DNA of 64,000 nt from Chitinophagales bacterium (GCA_020636535.1 JACJXT010000012.1:248001-312000), one strand, 5' to 3'; positions 35,536 to 44,486 are shown, numbered from the stretch's first letter. Numbers and translations: made by a program. Notes: generated from the sequence alone by a model not told the origin.

Positions 35536-36888
35536 CTACTCTTCTTCATGCAACTCAAAATCTTCTAAAAATTTTGTAGTAAAATTGCCTGATTGAAAAT
35601 TGGCATTGTCCATTAATTGTAAGTGAAATGGTATTGTTGTTTGAATGCCTTCTATTTTCATTTCAGTTAAAGCTCTTTTCATTTTTTGAATCGCCGATGG
35701 TCTGTCTTTTGCTTTAACAATTAGTTTTGCAATCATAGAATCGTAAAAAGGTGGAATACTATAGCTTGGATATACTGCTGTATCTATGCGTACACCAAAA
35801 CCACCACTAGGAATATAATTGGTAATTTTTCCTGCATTTGGTTTAAAATCATCAAAAGGATTTTCTGCATTAATTCTACATTCAATAGCATGACCTGTTG
35901 GCAAATACGCTTCTTTTTCTAATTTTGCACCAGCAGCCAATTCTATTTGTAACTGAATTAAATCAACTCCAACTACTTCTTCTGTTACAGGATGTTCTAC
36001 TTGTATTCTGGTGTTCATTTCCATAAAGTAGCAATTTTTGTGTTTGTCTACTAGAAACTCAACTGTACCAACACCTTCATATTTAATAGCTTTAACAGCT
36101 TTTGTAGCAGCATCGCCTAAAAGTTTTCTTAGTTTATCATCTACAAAAGGTGAAGGCGATTCTTCTACCAATTTTTGATGTCGTCTTTGAATAGAGCAAT
36201 CTCTTTCACTAAAATGTGCTGCATTGCCGTGTTGATCGCCAGCCACTTGTACTTCAATGTGTCGTGGTTCTTCAATAAATTTTTCTAAGTAAACACCACT
36301 GTTGCCAAAACTTGCACCAGCTTCAGATGTTGCCATATTAAAATTGCTTTCAAAATCTTGTTCATTCCAAACTACACGCATACCTTTTCCACCACCACCA
36401 GCCGTTGCTTTTAAAATGATTGGATAACCTGCTTCTTGTGCTAATTTTTTTCCTTCGGCAATATTTTTTATTAAATCTTTAGAACCAGGAATACAAGGTA
36501 CTTTTGCTTTAAGCATAGTATCTTTAGCTGTAATTTTATCGCCCATTAAAGCAATTTGTTGTGGTGTTGGTCCTATAAATTTAATGTTGTTTTCAGCACA
36601 TCGTTTAGCAAAGTTTTCATTTTCTGCTAAAAAACCATAACCAGGATGAATGGCATCTGCTTGAGTAATTTGAGCAACCATTAATATATTATATATATTT
36701 AGATATGACAATTTAGAATTTGGCGGACCAATACAAAAAGCTTCGTCTGCTTCTTGAACATGTAATGCTGTTTTGTCTGCTGTAGAGTAAACGGCTACTG
36801 TTGCAATATTCATTTCTTTACAAGAACGAATAATGCGTAGTGCAATTTCGCCACGATTAGCGATGAGTATTTTGTTGAAAAGCTTCAT
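35536..36888 (-). CDS. accC: acetyl-CoA carboxylase, biotin carboxylase subunit
   Basis: The enzyme carboxylates the biotin of AccB using ATP and bicarbonate, the first half of malonyl-CoA synthesis. The 450-residue ATP-grasp protein has the N-terminal KILIANRGEIALRII, the glycine loop KATAGGGGKGMRVVW and the MNTRIQVEHPVTEEV block with catalytic residues. The length is normal. ATG 36888 is chosen; a TTG directly before it is unneeded. It lies 11 bases after accB in the same operon. The carboxyltransferase genes are not in the window. It ends two bases from the convergent restriction-modification gene. Confidence 0.95.
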   Translation of the reverse strand: MKLFNKILIANRGEIALRIIRSCKEMNIATVAVYSTADKTALHVQEADEAFCIGPPNSKLSYLNIYNILMVAQITQADAIHPGYGFLAENENFAKRCAENNIKFIGPTPQQIALMGDKITAKDTMLKAKVPCIPGSKDLIKNIAEGKKLAQEAGYPIILKATAGGGGKGMRVVWNEQDFESNFNMATSEAGASFGNSGVYLEKFIEEPRHIEVQVAGDQHGNAAHFSERDCSIQRRHQKLVEESPSPFVDDKLRKLLGDAATKAVKAIKYEGVGTVEFLVDKHKNCYFMEMNTRIQVEHPVTEEVVGVDLIQLQIELAAGAKLEKEAYLPTGHAIECRINAENPFDDFKPNAGKITNYIPSGGFGVRIDTAVYPSYSIPPFYDSMIAKLIVKAKDRPSAIQKMKRALTEMKIEGIQTTIPFHLQLMDNANFQSGNFTTKFLEDFELHEEE

Positions 36889-36899
36889 CAAACAAAAAA

Positions 36900-37352
36900 C
36901 TATTTAGGTTCAATTAAAAATAGTGCTTGATCGTATTCTACAGCTTGTGCATTGTCTAACATTACTTTTACTACTTTGCCACTTACCTCGCTTTGAATTT
37001 CGTTAAACAATTTCATGGCTTCTATGATACACAAAACATCTCCTTTTTTAATGATATCACCTACTTTTACAAATGGTGGTGTTTCTGGATTGGCAGAACG
37101 ATAAAAGGTACCTACCATTGGTGCTTTTATTGTAGTTAAATTACCTGTGTTTTCTGTAGTAGTACTTTCTGTTGGTGTTGTTGGTGCTACGACATTGGTT
37201 GGCGTAGTTGCTATTGGTGCTTGTAAAATTGGTGTAGTAGTACTTCCTTTTTGTGTGATTTCAATTTTTATATCTTTCTCTTCTATTTTGATAGAAGCTA
37301 AGTCGTTGTCTTTTACTAATTGAATGAGTTTTTTTATGCTGTTAAAATCCAT
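36900..37352 (-). CDS. accB: acetyl-CoA carboxylase biotin carboxyl carrier protein
   Basis: The 150-residue BCCP has the usual three parts: an N-terminal helical domain (about 1-40), a flexible Pro/Thr-rich linker (about 40-75) and a biotinyl domain with IEAMKLFNEI, the Lys being the biotin site, and the thumb-containing KAPMVGTFYRS loop. It carries the carboxyl group from AccC to the carboxyltransferase. It is first in an accB-accC pair. Confidence 0.95.
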   Translation of the reverse strand: MDFNSIKKLIQLVKDNDLASIKIEEKDIKIEITQKGSTTTPILQAPIATTPTNVVAPTTPTESTTTENTGNLTTIKAPMVGTFYRSANPETPPFVKVGDIIKKGDVLCIIEAMKLFNEIQSEVSGKVVKVMLDNAQAVEYDQALFLIEPK

Positions 37353-37371
37353 ATTTTGTTATTCTATAAAT

Positions 37372-37608
37372 TTATTTTTTCTTTTTACTTTTTTTGTTCT
37401 GAGATTCTTGAGAACTCATATCGTTACTTGCTTTGCCTTTTTGTTTTTTAAACTTGTTTTTTTGCATGGCTTTATTGTTCTCTTGAATTTTTTTCCAGTC
37501 GTTGTATTGGTCTTGCGGACAACCCATTTTTTTGCTACAAGCAGTAGATGCAGTAGAAAACAGCAATACTGTAATTAAAATTAGTATGTATTGAAAAACT
37601 TTTTTCAT
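37372..37608 (-). CDS. small Lys-rich lipoprotein
   Basis: The 78-residue protein is unrecognised. It has a clear lipoprotein signal (MKKVFQYILILITVLLFSTA then the lipobox STAC), a short conserved-looking CPQDQYNDWKKIQENNK segment and a very basic tail ending KKSKKKK. The ATG at 37608 is preferred over the one at 37626, which would lengthen the signal peptide by six residues. It probably sits on a membrane facing the periplasm; the basic tail could touch anionic polymers. It lies 19 bases upstream of accB on the same strand. Confidence 0.7.
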   Translation of the reverse strand: MKKVFQYILILITVLLFSTASTACSKKMGCPQDQYNDWKKIQENNKAMQKNKFKKQKGKASNDMSSQESQNKKSKKKK

Positions 37609-37743
37609 TAGTATAAAAGTAAGCATTTTTTTGATAATATAAATAGTTGTGTGTGCTAGTATTGAGTAGTGTGCTTTTTTATGATTGTTCTTTTGCTGTG
37701 ATTTTATGAATATTACAATATAGCTAAATCTTAATAATTTGTC

Positions 37744-37832
37744 ACAATAAAAAAAACTGTCATCGAAGTATAATGAAAGAGTTCATAGATTCCTTCTTTC
37801 GAAGGAATGACGCTTTATGTTGATTTAGCTAT
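37744..37832 (-). repeat. 89-bp dispersed repeat, inverted copy
   Basis: The reverse complement of this stretch matches 57564-57652 almost throughout, with only a handful of differences. It includes an 8-bp hairpin with arms ATTCCTTC and GAAGGAAT that shows a GAAA loop on the minus strand. The gap 37609-38019 holds this repeat and the element at 37889-37977; no gene is seen. Confidence 0.85.
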
Positions 37833-37851
37833 GGTGCCAAGCATTGTTATA

Positions 37852-37873
37852 GTTTAAAACTTTGACAATGTTT
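37852..37873 (-). repeat. 22-bp short repeat (AAACATTGTCAAA type)
   Basis: Its reverse complement (AAACATTGTCAAAGTTTTAAAC) differs by one base from 41280-41301. Only two copies were noticed. Confidence 0.5.
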
Positions 37874-37888
37874 TGTAGCAGACTTTTT

Positions 37889-37977
37889 GCATAAGGGATA
37901 GAACGGAAAGCCCACAGCGACGAAAGGAGCGAGGACTTGTAGTGATAGCCCGACCGAAATGTAATGGAGGTTATGCC
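37889..37977 (-). repeat. intergenic element with GGGCTATC / TATCCCTTATGC ends
   Basis: On the minus strand it opens GGCATAACCTCC, contains CGGTCGGGCTATCACT and CCGTTCTATCCCTTATGC, and its ends (GGCATAA, TTATGC) are complementary. Sequence of this wording (GGGCTATCC ... TATCCCT) is scattered between genes in many Bacteroidota genomes. This is recalled from general knowledge and not checked. Confidence 0.55.
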
Positions 37978-38019
37978 AAAGAATCAGTCAATAGTCATTT
38001 GTTGGTATTTGCAATTGGA

Positions 38020-38778
38020 CTATACAAGAGCTCTAAAAACAATTATAGATAGTATACATACTATAATTAATGATATTGATACTTTTGTTATTTTGAGTGG
38101 TGCTTCGTTGAGGTTTAATTTTTTGTAACCGCCTAAGACACTAAAGTAAGTAAATGGCATAAAGATAGTTGGTAATAAACTTACCCAAGTTACTACTGGT
38201 AAATTTAATAATGTAACAAATATAATTGAACTATATATTGGTAGTAAGAATAATTGTTTGGCATTTGTTGTTTTGTTGAATATGGTTTCGTTTTTGTAGT
38301 AAATAAATTGTTTGGCGAATTTTCTAAACAATATATTTATCCAAATAAACATAACGATTGCTATAATAATTGCTACAACTGTTGGTATGTGGAAATAGGC
38401 GAAGATTTTTCCTGTGTCGCCTTCTGTTGCAAATGGTGCTATTAAAAAATAACCCATAAATGTTAATAGTCCTTGCATGCCAAACCACTGCATAAATAGT
38501 TTAAACAGCGATGGTTTTATTATTTTGATGGCAATAATCAATGCAATGATACCTTGTATTAAACTAATGATTGGTCCTGCTGCTGCTACAATAGTGTTTT
38601 GTGTGTCTGTGCCAATTGTTTCATTAAAATTGACATAGTTGTGGTGTAAGCTTGGATGAAAGCCAAAGTATTGTGCTACAATATAGTGTCCGAATTCGTG
38701 AATGATAGTTACTAGTAGTGTAACAGATATTACTATAAGTATGGAATTAATTGCTAATGCATTTTTTGTTTCTTTCAT
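38020..38778 (-). CDS. M50 family (site-2-protease-like) membrane metallopeptidase
   Basis: The 252-residue protein has about six membrane segments and the zinc motif HEFGH in VTIIHEFGHYIVAQYFG (about residue 26) within the first segment, as in M50 proteases, followed by AAGPIISLIQGI, the usual second conserved stretch. These enzymes cut within membranes or act on short exported peptides. There is no PDZ domain and it is shorter than RseP, so it belongs to a minor branch. Substrate unknown. It stands apart from neighbours, with repeat-bearing gaps on both sides. Confidence 0.78.
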   Translation of the reverse strand: MKETKNALAINSILIVISVTLLVTIIHEFGHYIVAQYFGFHPSLHHNYVNFNETIGTDTQNTIVAAAGPIISLIQGIIALIIAIKIIKPSLFKLFMQWFGMQGLLTFMGYFLIAPFATEGDTGKIFAYFHIPTVVAIIIAIVMFIWINILFRKFAKQFIYYKNETIFNKTTNAKQLFLLPIYSSIIFVTLLNLPVVTWVSLLPTIFMPFTYFSVLGGYKKLNLNEAPLKITKVSISLIIVCILSIIVFRALV

Positions 38779-38880
38779 GGTTTATTTTTTATTATATGTT
38801 AAGTGTTAATACTTGATATGGCGTAAATACTCGACATAGTATTAAGATATTTCGCTCATGCTTTGCTTAATTATGTGAAA

Positions 38881-38915
38881 AGAGATTGCTTCGTCATTCT
38901 TCCTCGCAAAGACGA
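38881..38915 (-). repeat. dispersed repeat of the GCGAGGAAGAATGACG type (inverted)
   Basis: On the minus strand it reads CGTCTTTGCGAGGAAG then AATGACGAAGCAATCTCT, the close relative of 11081-11112. It ends nine bases from the end of the Rid gene, on its 3' side. Confidence 0.75.
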
Positions 38916-38923
38916 ATTGAAAA

Positions 38924-39307
38924 TTATTCCACTATTGCTGTAAACTCAATTTCTACTAATAACTTTTCGTCTATTAGTTTTGCCATTTGGTACATGCCTG
39001 TAGCTGGTTTACTGTCTTTAAAGAACAGACTGTGTGCTTTGCCAATTTCTTGCCATTGCGAAATGTCTGCACAGAAAATTCTGGTTCTAATTACATCATC
39101 AACGCTTGCATTAAAATGTTCTAATACTTTAATTGCTTTCTCTATAATACATTTAGTTTGTTCGTATACATTGTTTTCTCCTACAACATTTCCGTTTACC
39201 GTTGCTGTAGTTCCAGAAATTTCAATGATATTACCCATTTTTACTGCTCTTGCATAGCCAATTTCATCTTCCCAAATTACGCCATCTTTAAAGTGTGTTT
39301 TGCTCAT
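38924..39307 (-). CDS. Rid family (YjgF/UK114) protein
   Basis: The 127-residue protein resembles the reactive-intermediate deaminase family: IIEISGTTATVNGNVVGENN (strand and loop), EQTKCIIEKAIKVLEHFNAS, DVIRTRIFCADISQW with the family Arg, and a VEIEFTAIVE C-terminus. Rid proteins hydrolyse enamines and imines left by PLP enzymes; other subfamilies have different roles. The Arg needed for deaminase activity (IRTRIF) is present. It is last in a short minus-strand series recX-ppa-DUF1398-rid. Confidence 0.88.
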   Translation of the reverse strand: MSKTHFKDGVIWEDEIGYARAVKMGNIIEISGTTATVNGNVVGENNVYEQTKCIIEKAIKVLEHFNASVDDVIRTRIFCADISQWQEIGKAHSLFFKDSKPATGMYQMAKLIDEKLLVEIEFTAIVE

Positions 39308-39329
39308 TTATCTATTTGTTTTAAAATTA

Positions 39330-39725
39330 TTAATTTATTGTTGGTATATTTTCTACTAGTACTTCGTTGTGATTAACATCATAATAAGTGCAAATCATTT
39401 TGGTTAAATCTACTATCCATTTTTCAATTCCAGTTGTAGCACAATCATTACAAAAAGTAAAATAATCTGTTTTTCCTTGTTGGTGTGCTTTGAGTTGCGT
39501 ACTAAATTGTTCTTTATTTACTACAGTTGTTATTGGTAAGTCATCATACATTGGTGTTGATTGAATAACAAAATTGTCTGCTCCAAAATAAGAAGTCTGA
39601 CTATTGATTACTTTGGTTTCAAAACGCAATACACCAAAGTTTTTTATGGTATGAATATACATAGGAAAATCGTTGCCAGATTTTACTTTGCTATGTGCTG
39701 CTGTTATTTGTTCTATTGTAAACAT
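39330..39725 (-). CDS. DUF1398 family protein
   Basis: The 131-residue protein matches DUF1398 (E. coli YbcV-like), small soluble proteins without assigned activity. The features are MFTIEQITAAHSKVKSG at the start, IKNFGVLRFETKV in the middle, and CNDCATTGIEKWIVDL near the end, with two cysteines three apart. It begins directly at the end of ppa with no spacer (ppa stop at 39726), and rid follows 22 bases on, so the four genes may form one transcript. Confidence 0.8.
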   Translation of the reverse strand: MFTIEQITAAHSKVKSGNDFPMYIHTIKNFGVLRFETKVINSQTSYFGADNFVIQSTPMYDDLPITTVVNKEQFSTQLKAHQQGKTDYFTFCNDCATTGIEKWIVDLTKMICTYYDVNHNEVLVENIPTIN

Positions 39726-40340
39726 CTATATATTAAAATTATTTTTATAATCTTTAATACTTTCTGCAATTACTTGATGTGCTATTGTTTTATTGTACAC
39801 TGCTGTAATGTCGCAGACTTTATTTTCATTAGGTAAATTTTTATAGGTTAAAAAATAATGCTTTAGTCTATTTATAACATCTGTTGGTATGTCATCAATA
39901 TCGTTATACGATTGAAAAACATCATCTCCTTCTAAAACTGCAATTATTTTATCGTCAGCTTCTCCTTTGTCTATTAGTCGTAAACCACCAATAGGTTTTG
40001 CTCTTACTAGTATATTTCCATTATGTATATTTCTACTAGTAAGTACACAAATATCTAACGGATCTTTATCTCCATCTGTAATTTGAATATTAGGTTCGTG
40101 TTGTTGTGCAAATGTAGCTACACTTTTTTCGCAATAAGTTTGTGGAATAAAACCATACAAACAAGGAATGATATTAGAAAATTTTTGAGGTCGGTCTATT
40201 TTTAGAAAACCACTTGCTTTATCAATTTCATATTTAACTGTATCTGTTGGTACAATTTCTATAAAAGCATATACTTCGTTTGGTGTTGTTTCCAACAAAT
40301 CAATTCCATGCCAAGGATGTGCTATAAATTTATTTTTCAT
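39726..40340 (-). CDS. ppa: inorganic pyrophosphatase
   Basis: The enzyme hydrolyses pyrophosphate and pulls biosynthetic reactions forward. The 204-residue family I protein has the signature DGDKDPLDICVLT with its metal-binding aspartates, plus YEIDKASGFLKIDR and GGLRLIDKGEADDKIIAV. It is slightly longer than the 175-residue E. coli enzyme. Its ATG lies inside the recX coding end with an 11-base overlap, so the two are translationally linked. Confidence 0.92.
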   Translation of the reverse strand: MKNKFIAHPWHGIDLLETTPNEVYAFIEIVPTDTVKYEIDKASGFLKIDRPQKFSNIIPCLYGFIPQTYCEKSVATFAQQHEPNIQITDGDKDPLDICVLTSRNIHNGNILVRAKPIGGLRLIDKGEADDKIIAVLEGDDVFQSYNDIDDIPTDVINRLKHYFLTYKNLPNENKVCDITAVYNKTIAHQVIAESIKDYKNNFNI

Positions 40341-40833
40341 CTATTATTTTATTCAATATTGGTGTGATTGATGCTGTATCATATCCTTTTTGCAAAGCAA
40401 ATCTATATAACTTTTGCTTTTTTTCTAATATACTGTTTGATTTTATTTGAGACGCTTTTTTTTCTAAGAGCAACTGCAATCGTTCTTGATATTCAAATTC
40501 ATTTAATTGACTCAATGCTTGTTGAATTAAATTATAGTCAATTTGTTTTTTTAGTAATTCATTAGTGAGTTTTTGTTTTCCCCATTTTTTGTGTTTGGCT
40601 TTTCCATTAATAAAACTAGCTACAAATCTTTCTTCATTGTAAAAATTATTTTCTTGTAGATGTTCAATAATGGTATCTTGCATTGCAACTGGAATTTCTA
40701 GTTTATACATTTTTTGTTTTAATTCTGCTAAACACCTTTCTTGATAACTACAATAATATTCGAGCTTAACTATAAACTCATTAAGCTGTTCTTGATATTC
40801 TTTTTCTTGTTGATTTAAACCCAAATTACACAT
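40330..40833 (-). CDS. recX: regulatory protein RecX
   Basis: RecX proteins bind RecA filaments and limit recombination activity. The 167-residue protein is all helical with three tandem three-helix repeats (RCLAELKQKMYKL, NNFYNEERFVASFINGKAKHKKWGKQKL, ELLKKQIDYNLIQQAL), the central FxxxYIxxKxxxxxG-like pattern being the family mark. recA is not nearby. It overlaps ppa by 11 bases, an unusual pairing that has no obvious functional meaning. Confidence 0.88.
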   Translation of the reverse strand: MCNLGLNQQEKEYQEQLNEFIVKLEYYCSYQERCLAELKQKMYKLEIPVAMQDTIIEHLQENNFYNEERFVASFINGKAKHKKWGKQKLTNELLKKQIDYNLIQQALSQLNEFEYQERLQLLLEKKASQIKSNSILEKKQKLYRFALQKGYDTASITPILNKIIDEK

Positions 40834-40898
40834 TAGAAATTTATTACGAAAAAATTATACTTTATATTTACTTCTGTACTCATTTTTTCTTTCCTCAA

Positions 40899-40934
40899 TG
40901 TAGTTAAAACTACATTTCCGGAATAAAAATTCCG
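40899..40934. repeat. two adjacent 6-bp hairpins
   Basis: The first has arms TGTAGT and ACTACA with a TAAA loop; the second has CGGAAT and ATTCCG with an AAAA loop. They lie between pspC and recX. On the minus strand they follow the pspC stop by about 60 bases, but no U-run is present. Confidence 0.5.
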
Positions 40935-40993
40935 TGCTTTGTAAATATTTTGTATAATTCTCTCTCATGACAAAGTCTAATATATAATTTGGG

Positions 40994-41242
40994 TTAAATA
41001 TCCCAAACTGGAACTCTTTTAGAACGAATACTATATTTTAAATTCAGTATAAAAGTTAATATTAGATAAATGATTATTGGTGAACCTAATGCAATAAAAG
41101 AAGTATAAATAAAAAAGAGTCGGACTTTTTTAGATGGAATTGCCATTTTTCTACCTAGGTAAGCACAGACACCATATACATTTGCTTCTATTACATCTCT
41201 TAAACTTTTTGAATGTAATAGTTTTATTGGCTTTTCTAACAT
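40994..41242 (-). CDS. PspC domain-containing small membrane protein
   Basis: The 82-residue protein matches the PspC domain: ANVYGVCAYLGRKMAIPSKK, then a membrane segment around residues 45-67 and a basic tail. PspC proteins sit in the inner membrane and in some bacteria signal envelope stress. There is no PspA, PspB or sensor gene nearby. A long A/T-rich gap with repeats separates it from the genes on its 5' side. Confidence 0.82.
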   Translation of the reverse strand: MLEKPIKLLHSKSLRDVIEANVYGVCAYLGRKMAIPSKKVRLFFIYTSFIALGSPIIIYLILTFILNLKYSIRSKRVPVWDI

Positions 41243-41279
41243 AGTTTAAAGGTAGTGATTTTTAGTTTTTTTTGAGATA

Positions 41280-41302
41280 AAACATTGTCAAAATTTTAAA
41301 CC
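41280..41302 (+). repeat. 23-bp short repeat (AAACATTGTCAAA type)
   Basis: It matches the reverse complement of 37852-37873 with one difference in 22 bases. Confidence 0.5.
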
Positions 41303-41400
41303 TTGAAAATATTCATCAATGAAAAAAAGCACTTCAATTTAAGTAAACTTGTGAAATAGGTCATGGTGATAAAATAACGAATTCGTAGATTATGAATTTA

Positions 41401-41458
41401 TTTCAGAACCTTTGATAATAGAATGCTTAGTAACAGATTCCGAAACGAGTTCGGAATG
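41401..41458 (-). repeat. dispersed palindrome pair (TTCCGAA and TTCTGAA), copy 2
   Basis: On the minus strand it reads CATTCCGAACTCG, TTTCGGAATCTGTT, then after about 25 bases GGTTCTGAAATAAA. The first 26 bases are identical to copy 1 at 13530-13555. The second hairpin is degraded here. Confidence 0.75.
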
Positions 41459-41484
41459 CAAACAGCTTTTAAATTGTAGTAGCA

Positions 41485-42780
41485 TTAAACATAAAATACA
41501 TTTTCTTCTTCTATATAGTTCTGAATTTTGTTTGACTGTGCTAATACATGATGTCCGATGACACACTGCAAACATTTTTGTTTAGTACAAAACTCATCGT
41601 GTAATTCTATAAATGCTTGTGAGTCGTAAGCTGTTTTATGATTAAAATGTTCGTAATCAAACAGTTTGGTTTTATTATTGGTTTCTTTTGATAAAGAATA
41701 ATAATATTCTAAAATGTACTCTAATGGTTTTTGTTCGTATTTAGCATAAGTATATTGTATTGGCAAGGTATAATTAATTAAAATTTTATCTATTTGTTTT
41801 TTGCCTAAGCAATTTGTATGATTGCTTGTAGATTTGTCTAATAGATAATGTGTTTGCCAATAAACTGATGCTTGTACATTTTGTAGTGTGTACTTTACCT
41901 TATCTAATTGATAGAGTCGTACAAATTGTGGTGATGTATGCAACAAATTGGCTAATTGCGACAAACGGATACTTGGAAATGACATTGGACGAATACGAAA
42001 GTAATTCCAATATTTTTTGTTACTGATTTTGAGTTGATACTTTGCTTGTAGAAAGGAAAACTCTTTTTGTAGCATGCTCGGATAATCGTCTGAAAAATTA
42101 TCATGTAGTAAGCCAGCAACACCAAATAGTAATGCTTCTAACTGAAAAATATTATCGGCGTGTTTGAGTAGTACTGAATAGGGTAAATTTACCAATAAGT
42201 TTTTTGCGGCAAACTGATTGCTTTTATCAAAAAAGCATTGTACTAAATTGTAGTAGTGTACTTGATTCCAATCGCCATTAAATTGATGCAATTGTTGTTG
42301 TATTTGTACACTTTTTCGTTCTAAACGATGAATAATTGCTTTTTCTTTTGCTTGTTGAATGACAATTGAGTTAAGTGTTGCTGATAAATTTTTACATTTT
42401 ACTACATTATTGTTATCCATAATAGTACGATATTTTTGTAGTAGCAATGGCATCACTCTTCCGTTGAGTTGTAGTGTTGGCATTCCGTTAATTAGTTCAA
42501 CATCATTAAAATAAACGACATGTAAAATAACTGATTGGTAATTGCTGTCATTTGTATGTTGATGTTTTATCCAATCTGAAGCAAAGACATGAATTTCTAT
42601 ATTTCCAAAAAGTTTTATGCCATTAATTACAATACTTGCATTTAAAAAATCTGGTCCATGTTGTGTAGTATTATAATCACCTTGATAAATAATTTGCAAG
42701 TCATCTTGAGTTACCGTTTTTAAATTGGCAAGATGGTATAGTTGAAACTTCCAGATATATTGTAGTAATGCTTCTTTCAT
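41485..42780 (-). CDS. DUF2851 family protein
   Basis: The 431-residue protein matches DUF2851, a family largely restricted to Bacteroidota with unknown activity. Landmarks are MKEALLQYIWKFQLYHLANL, the GPDFLNASIVINGIKLFGNIEIHV block with conserved Asp, Asn and His, SDWIKHQH, and a C-terminal CTKQKCLQCVIGHHVL with three Cys and two His that looks like a small metal site. The N-terminal block has the look of a PD-(D/E)xK-type nuclease, but that is my inference. It is the last gene in a series running from the CBS gene at 47.9 kb. Confidence 0.85.
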   Translation of the reverse strand: MKEALLQYIWKFQLYHLANLKTVTQDDLQIIYQGDYNTTQHGPDFLNASIVINGIKLFGNIEIHVFASDWIKHQHTNDSNYQSVILHVVYFNDVELINGMPTLQLNGRVMPLLLQKYRTIMDNNNVVKCKNLSATLNSIVIQQAKEKAIIHRLERKSVQIQQQLHQFNGDWNQVHYYNLVQCFFDKSNQFAAKNLLVNLPYSVLLKHADNIFQLEALLFGVAGLLHDNFSDDYPSMLQKEFSFLQAKYQLKISNKKYWNYFRIRPMSFPSIRLSQLANLLHTSPQFVRLYQLDKVKYTLQNVQASVYWQTHYLLDKSTSNHTNCLGKKQIDKILINYTLPIQYTYAKYEQKPLEYILEYYYSLSKETNNKTKLFDYEHFNHKTAYDSQAFIELHDEFCTKQKCLQCVIGHHVLAQSNKIQNYIEEENVFYV

Positions 42781-42837
42781 CTTTACTTTATATAAAGACG
42801 CAAGAAGTATATTTTTTCCATAAAAAGTTAAAACAAA

Positions 42838-43551
42838 TTACTGCATATGTTCAACAACATTACCTATTATAATTAATGCTGGAGATTTGATTTGTTGTTC
42901 TTCTTTCAGTTGAATGATATTTTGTAGTGTCCCTTTGATGTATTTTTCGTTCTCAAAACTTCCATTTTGAATGATTGCAATTGGATGATTATTGCCTCTT
43001 TTTTCTATAAATATATCTATAATTTGTTGCAACTGACTCATTCCCATTAAAATAACAACAGTAGCATTTGATTGAGCAGCTATAATAATATCATCAGAGA
43101 TTTGACATTTTTTTGTAGTACCTGTAACTATCCAAACACTTTCGTTAGTGCCTCGTTTGGTTAATGGAATTTGATGTAAAGAAGGAATACCAATAGCAGA
43201 CGAAATTCCTGGAATTACTTCTACAGCAATATTATGTTTTGTAGCAAAATCAACTTCTTCTTGCCCTCGACCAAAAATAAATGGATCGCCACCTTTTAGT
43301 CGAACTACTGCTCCAAGCTCATTGGCTTTTTCTAAAATCAACTGGTTAATTTCTTCTTGCGAATGATAGTGTGTTCCAGCTCTTTTGCCTACATAAATAC
43401 ATTCGGCATCTTTTGCGTAATTTAATAAATCTGTATGTACCAATGCATCGTATAAAACCACTTTTGCCTGTTGCAAAGCTTTCATGCCTTTAATAGAAAT
43501 TAAATCAGGATCTCCAGGACCAGCACCAATGAGTGTTAGTTTTTTTATCAA
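42838..43551 (-). CDS. cobA: uroporphyrinogen-III C-methyltransferase
   Basis: SUMT methylates uroporphyrinogen III twice to give precorrin-2, the branch point to siroheme and cobalamin. The 237-residue protein has the SAM motif LIGAGPGDPDLIS, RLKGGDPFIFGRGQEEV and PGISSAIGIPSLHQIPLTKRG. It is the methyltransferase alone, without the CysG oxidase/ferrochelatase half. The TTG start overlaps the uxs stop (TTGA). The siroheme reductase at 55 kb is the likely consumer; no cobalamin genes are seen. Confidence 0.93.
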   Translation of the reverse strand: MIKKLTLIGAGPGDPDLISIKGMKALQQAKVVLYDALVHTDLLNYAKDAECIYVGKRAGTHYHSQEEINQLILEKANELGAVVRLKGGDPFIFGRGQEEVDFATKHNIAVEVIPGISSAIGIPSLHQIPLTKRGTNESVWIVTGTTKKCQISDDIIIAAQSNATVVILMGMSQLQQIIDIFIEKRGNNHPIAIIQNGSFENEKYIKGTLQNIIQLKEEQQIKSPALIIIGNVVEHMQ

Positions 43552-44486
43552 TTGAAAACAGCTTCTTTAAAATAGTCTAGTGTTATTTTTAAACCTTCGC
43601 TTCTGTTAACAGTTGGTTGCCAACCTAAAATAGTTTTAGCTTTAGTAATATCTGGTTGCCTTTGTTTTGGATCATCTTTTGGTAAATCTTGAAAAACAAT
43701 TTTAGATTGATTGCCTGTTAAGTTTTGAATTTCCTTAGCAAAATCTAGCAGTGAAATTTCATCAGGATTGCCAATATTTACTGGCAAATGATAATCGGAC
43801 AACAACAAACGATAGATACCTTCTACTAAATCTGCCACATAACAAAATGAACGCGTTTGAGAACCATCGCCAAAAACAGTAATGTCTTCACCTTTTAATC
43901 CTTGACTCATAAATTGTGGTAAAGCTCTACCATCATCTAATCGCATTCTTGGTCCATAGGTATTAAAAATTCTAATAATTCTTGTGTCAACTTGATGAAA
44001 GTTGTGGTAAGCCATAGTAATTGCTTCCATGTATCTTTTAGCTTCATCGTAAACACCTCTTGGTCCAACTGGATTTACATTTCCCCAATATTCTTCATTT
44101 TGAGGATGAACAGTTGGATCACCATAGACTTCGGAAGTAGACGCTACTAGAATTCTAGCATTCTTTTCTTTTGCTAAACCCAGTAAATTATAAGTTCCCA
44201 TTGCACCAACTTTTAAAGTCTGAATAGGCATTTTTAAGTAATCAATAGGACTTGCTGGTGATGCAAAGTGTAAGATATAATCTAATTTACCAGAAACATG
44301 AACAAAAGTAGTTACATCATGATGATGATATTCGAAGTTTGGATTTGGAAATAGATGTTCTATGTTTTTGATATTTCCAGTAGAAAGATTATCCATTCCT
44401 ACTACTTTATATCCTTCTTTAATGAATCTATCGCATAGGTGAGATCCTAAAAATCCAGCCGCTCCTGTAATTAAAATTTTTTTCAT
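43548..44486 (-). CDS. uxs: UDP-glucuronate decarboxylase (UDP-xylose synthase)
   Basis: This extended SDR of 312 residues converts UDP-glucuronate to UDP-xylose. It has ITGAAGFLGSHLCDR (NAD loop), the UXS-typical HFASPASPIDYLK and STSEVYGDPTVHPQNE, the catalytic YDEAK, and NTYGPRMRLDDGR. The upstream gene three bases away is UDP-glucose dehydrogenase, which makes its substrate. Together they yield UDP-xylose for surface glycans. Confidence 0.93.
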   Translation of the reverse strand: MKKILITGAAGFLGSHLCDRFIKEGYKVVGMDNLSTGNIKNIEHLFPNPNFEYHHHDVTTFVHVSGKLDYILHFASPASPIDYLKMPIQTLKVGAMGTYNLLGLAKEKNARILVASTSEVYGDPTVHPQNEEYWGNVNPVGPRGVYDEAKRYMEAITMAYHNFHQVDTRIIRIFNTYGPRMRLDDGRALPQFMSQGLKGEDITVFGDGSQTRSFCYVADLVEGIYRLLLSDYHLPVNIGNPDEISLLDFAKEIQNLTGNQSKIVFQDLPKDDPKQRQPDITKAKTILGWQPTVNRSEGLKITLDYFKEAVFN

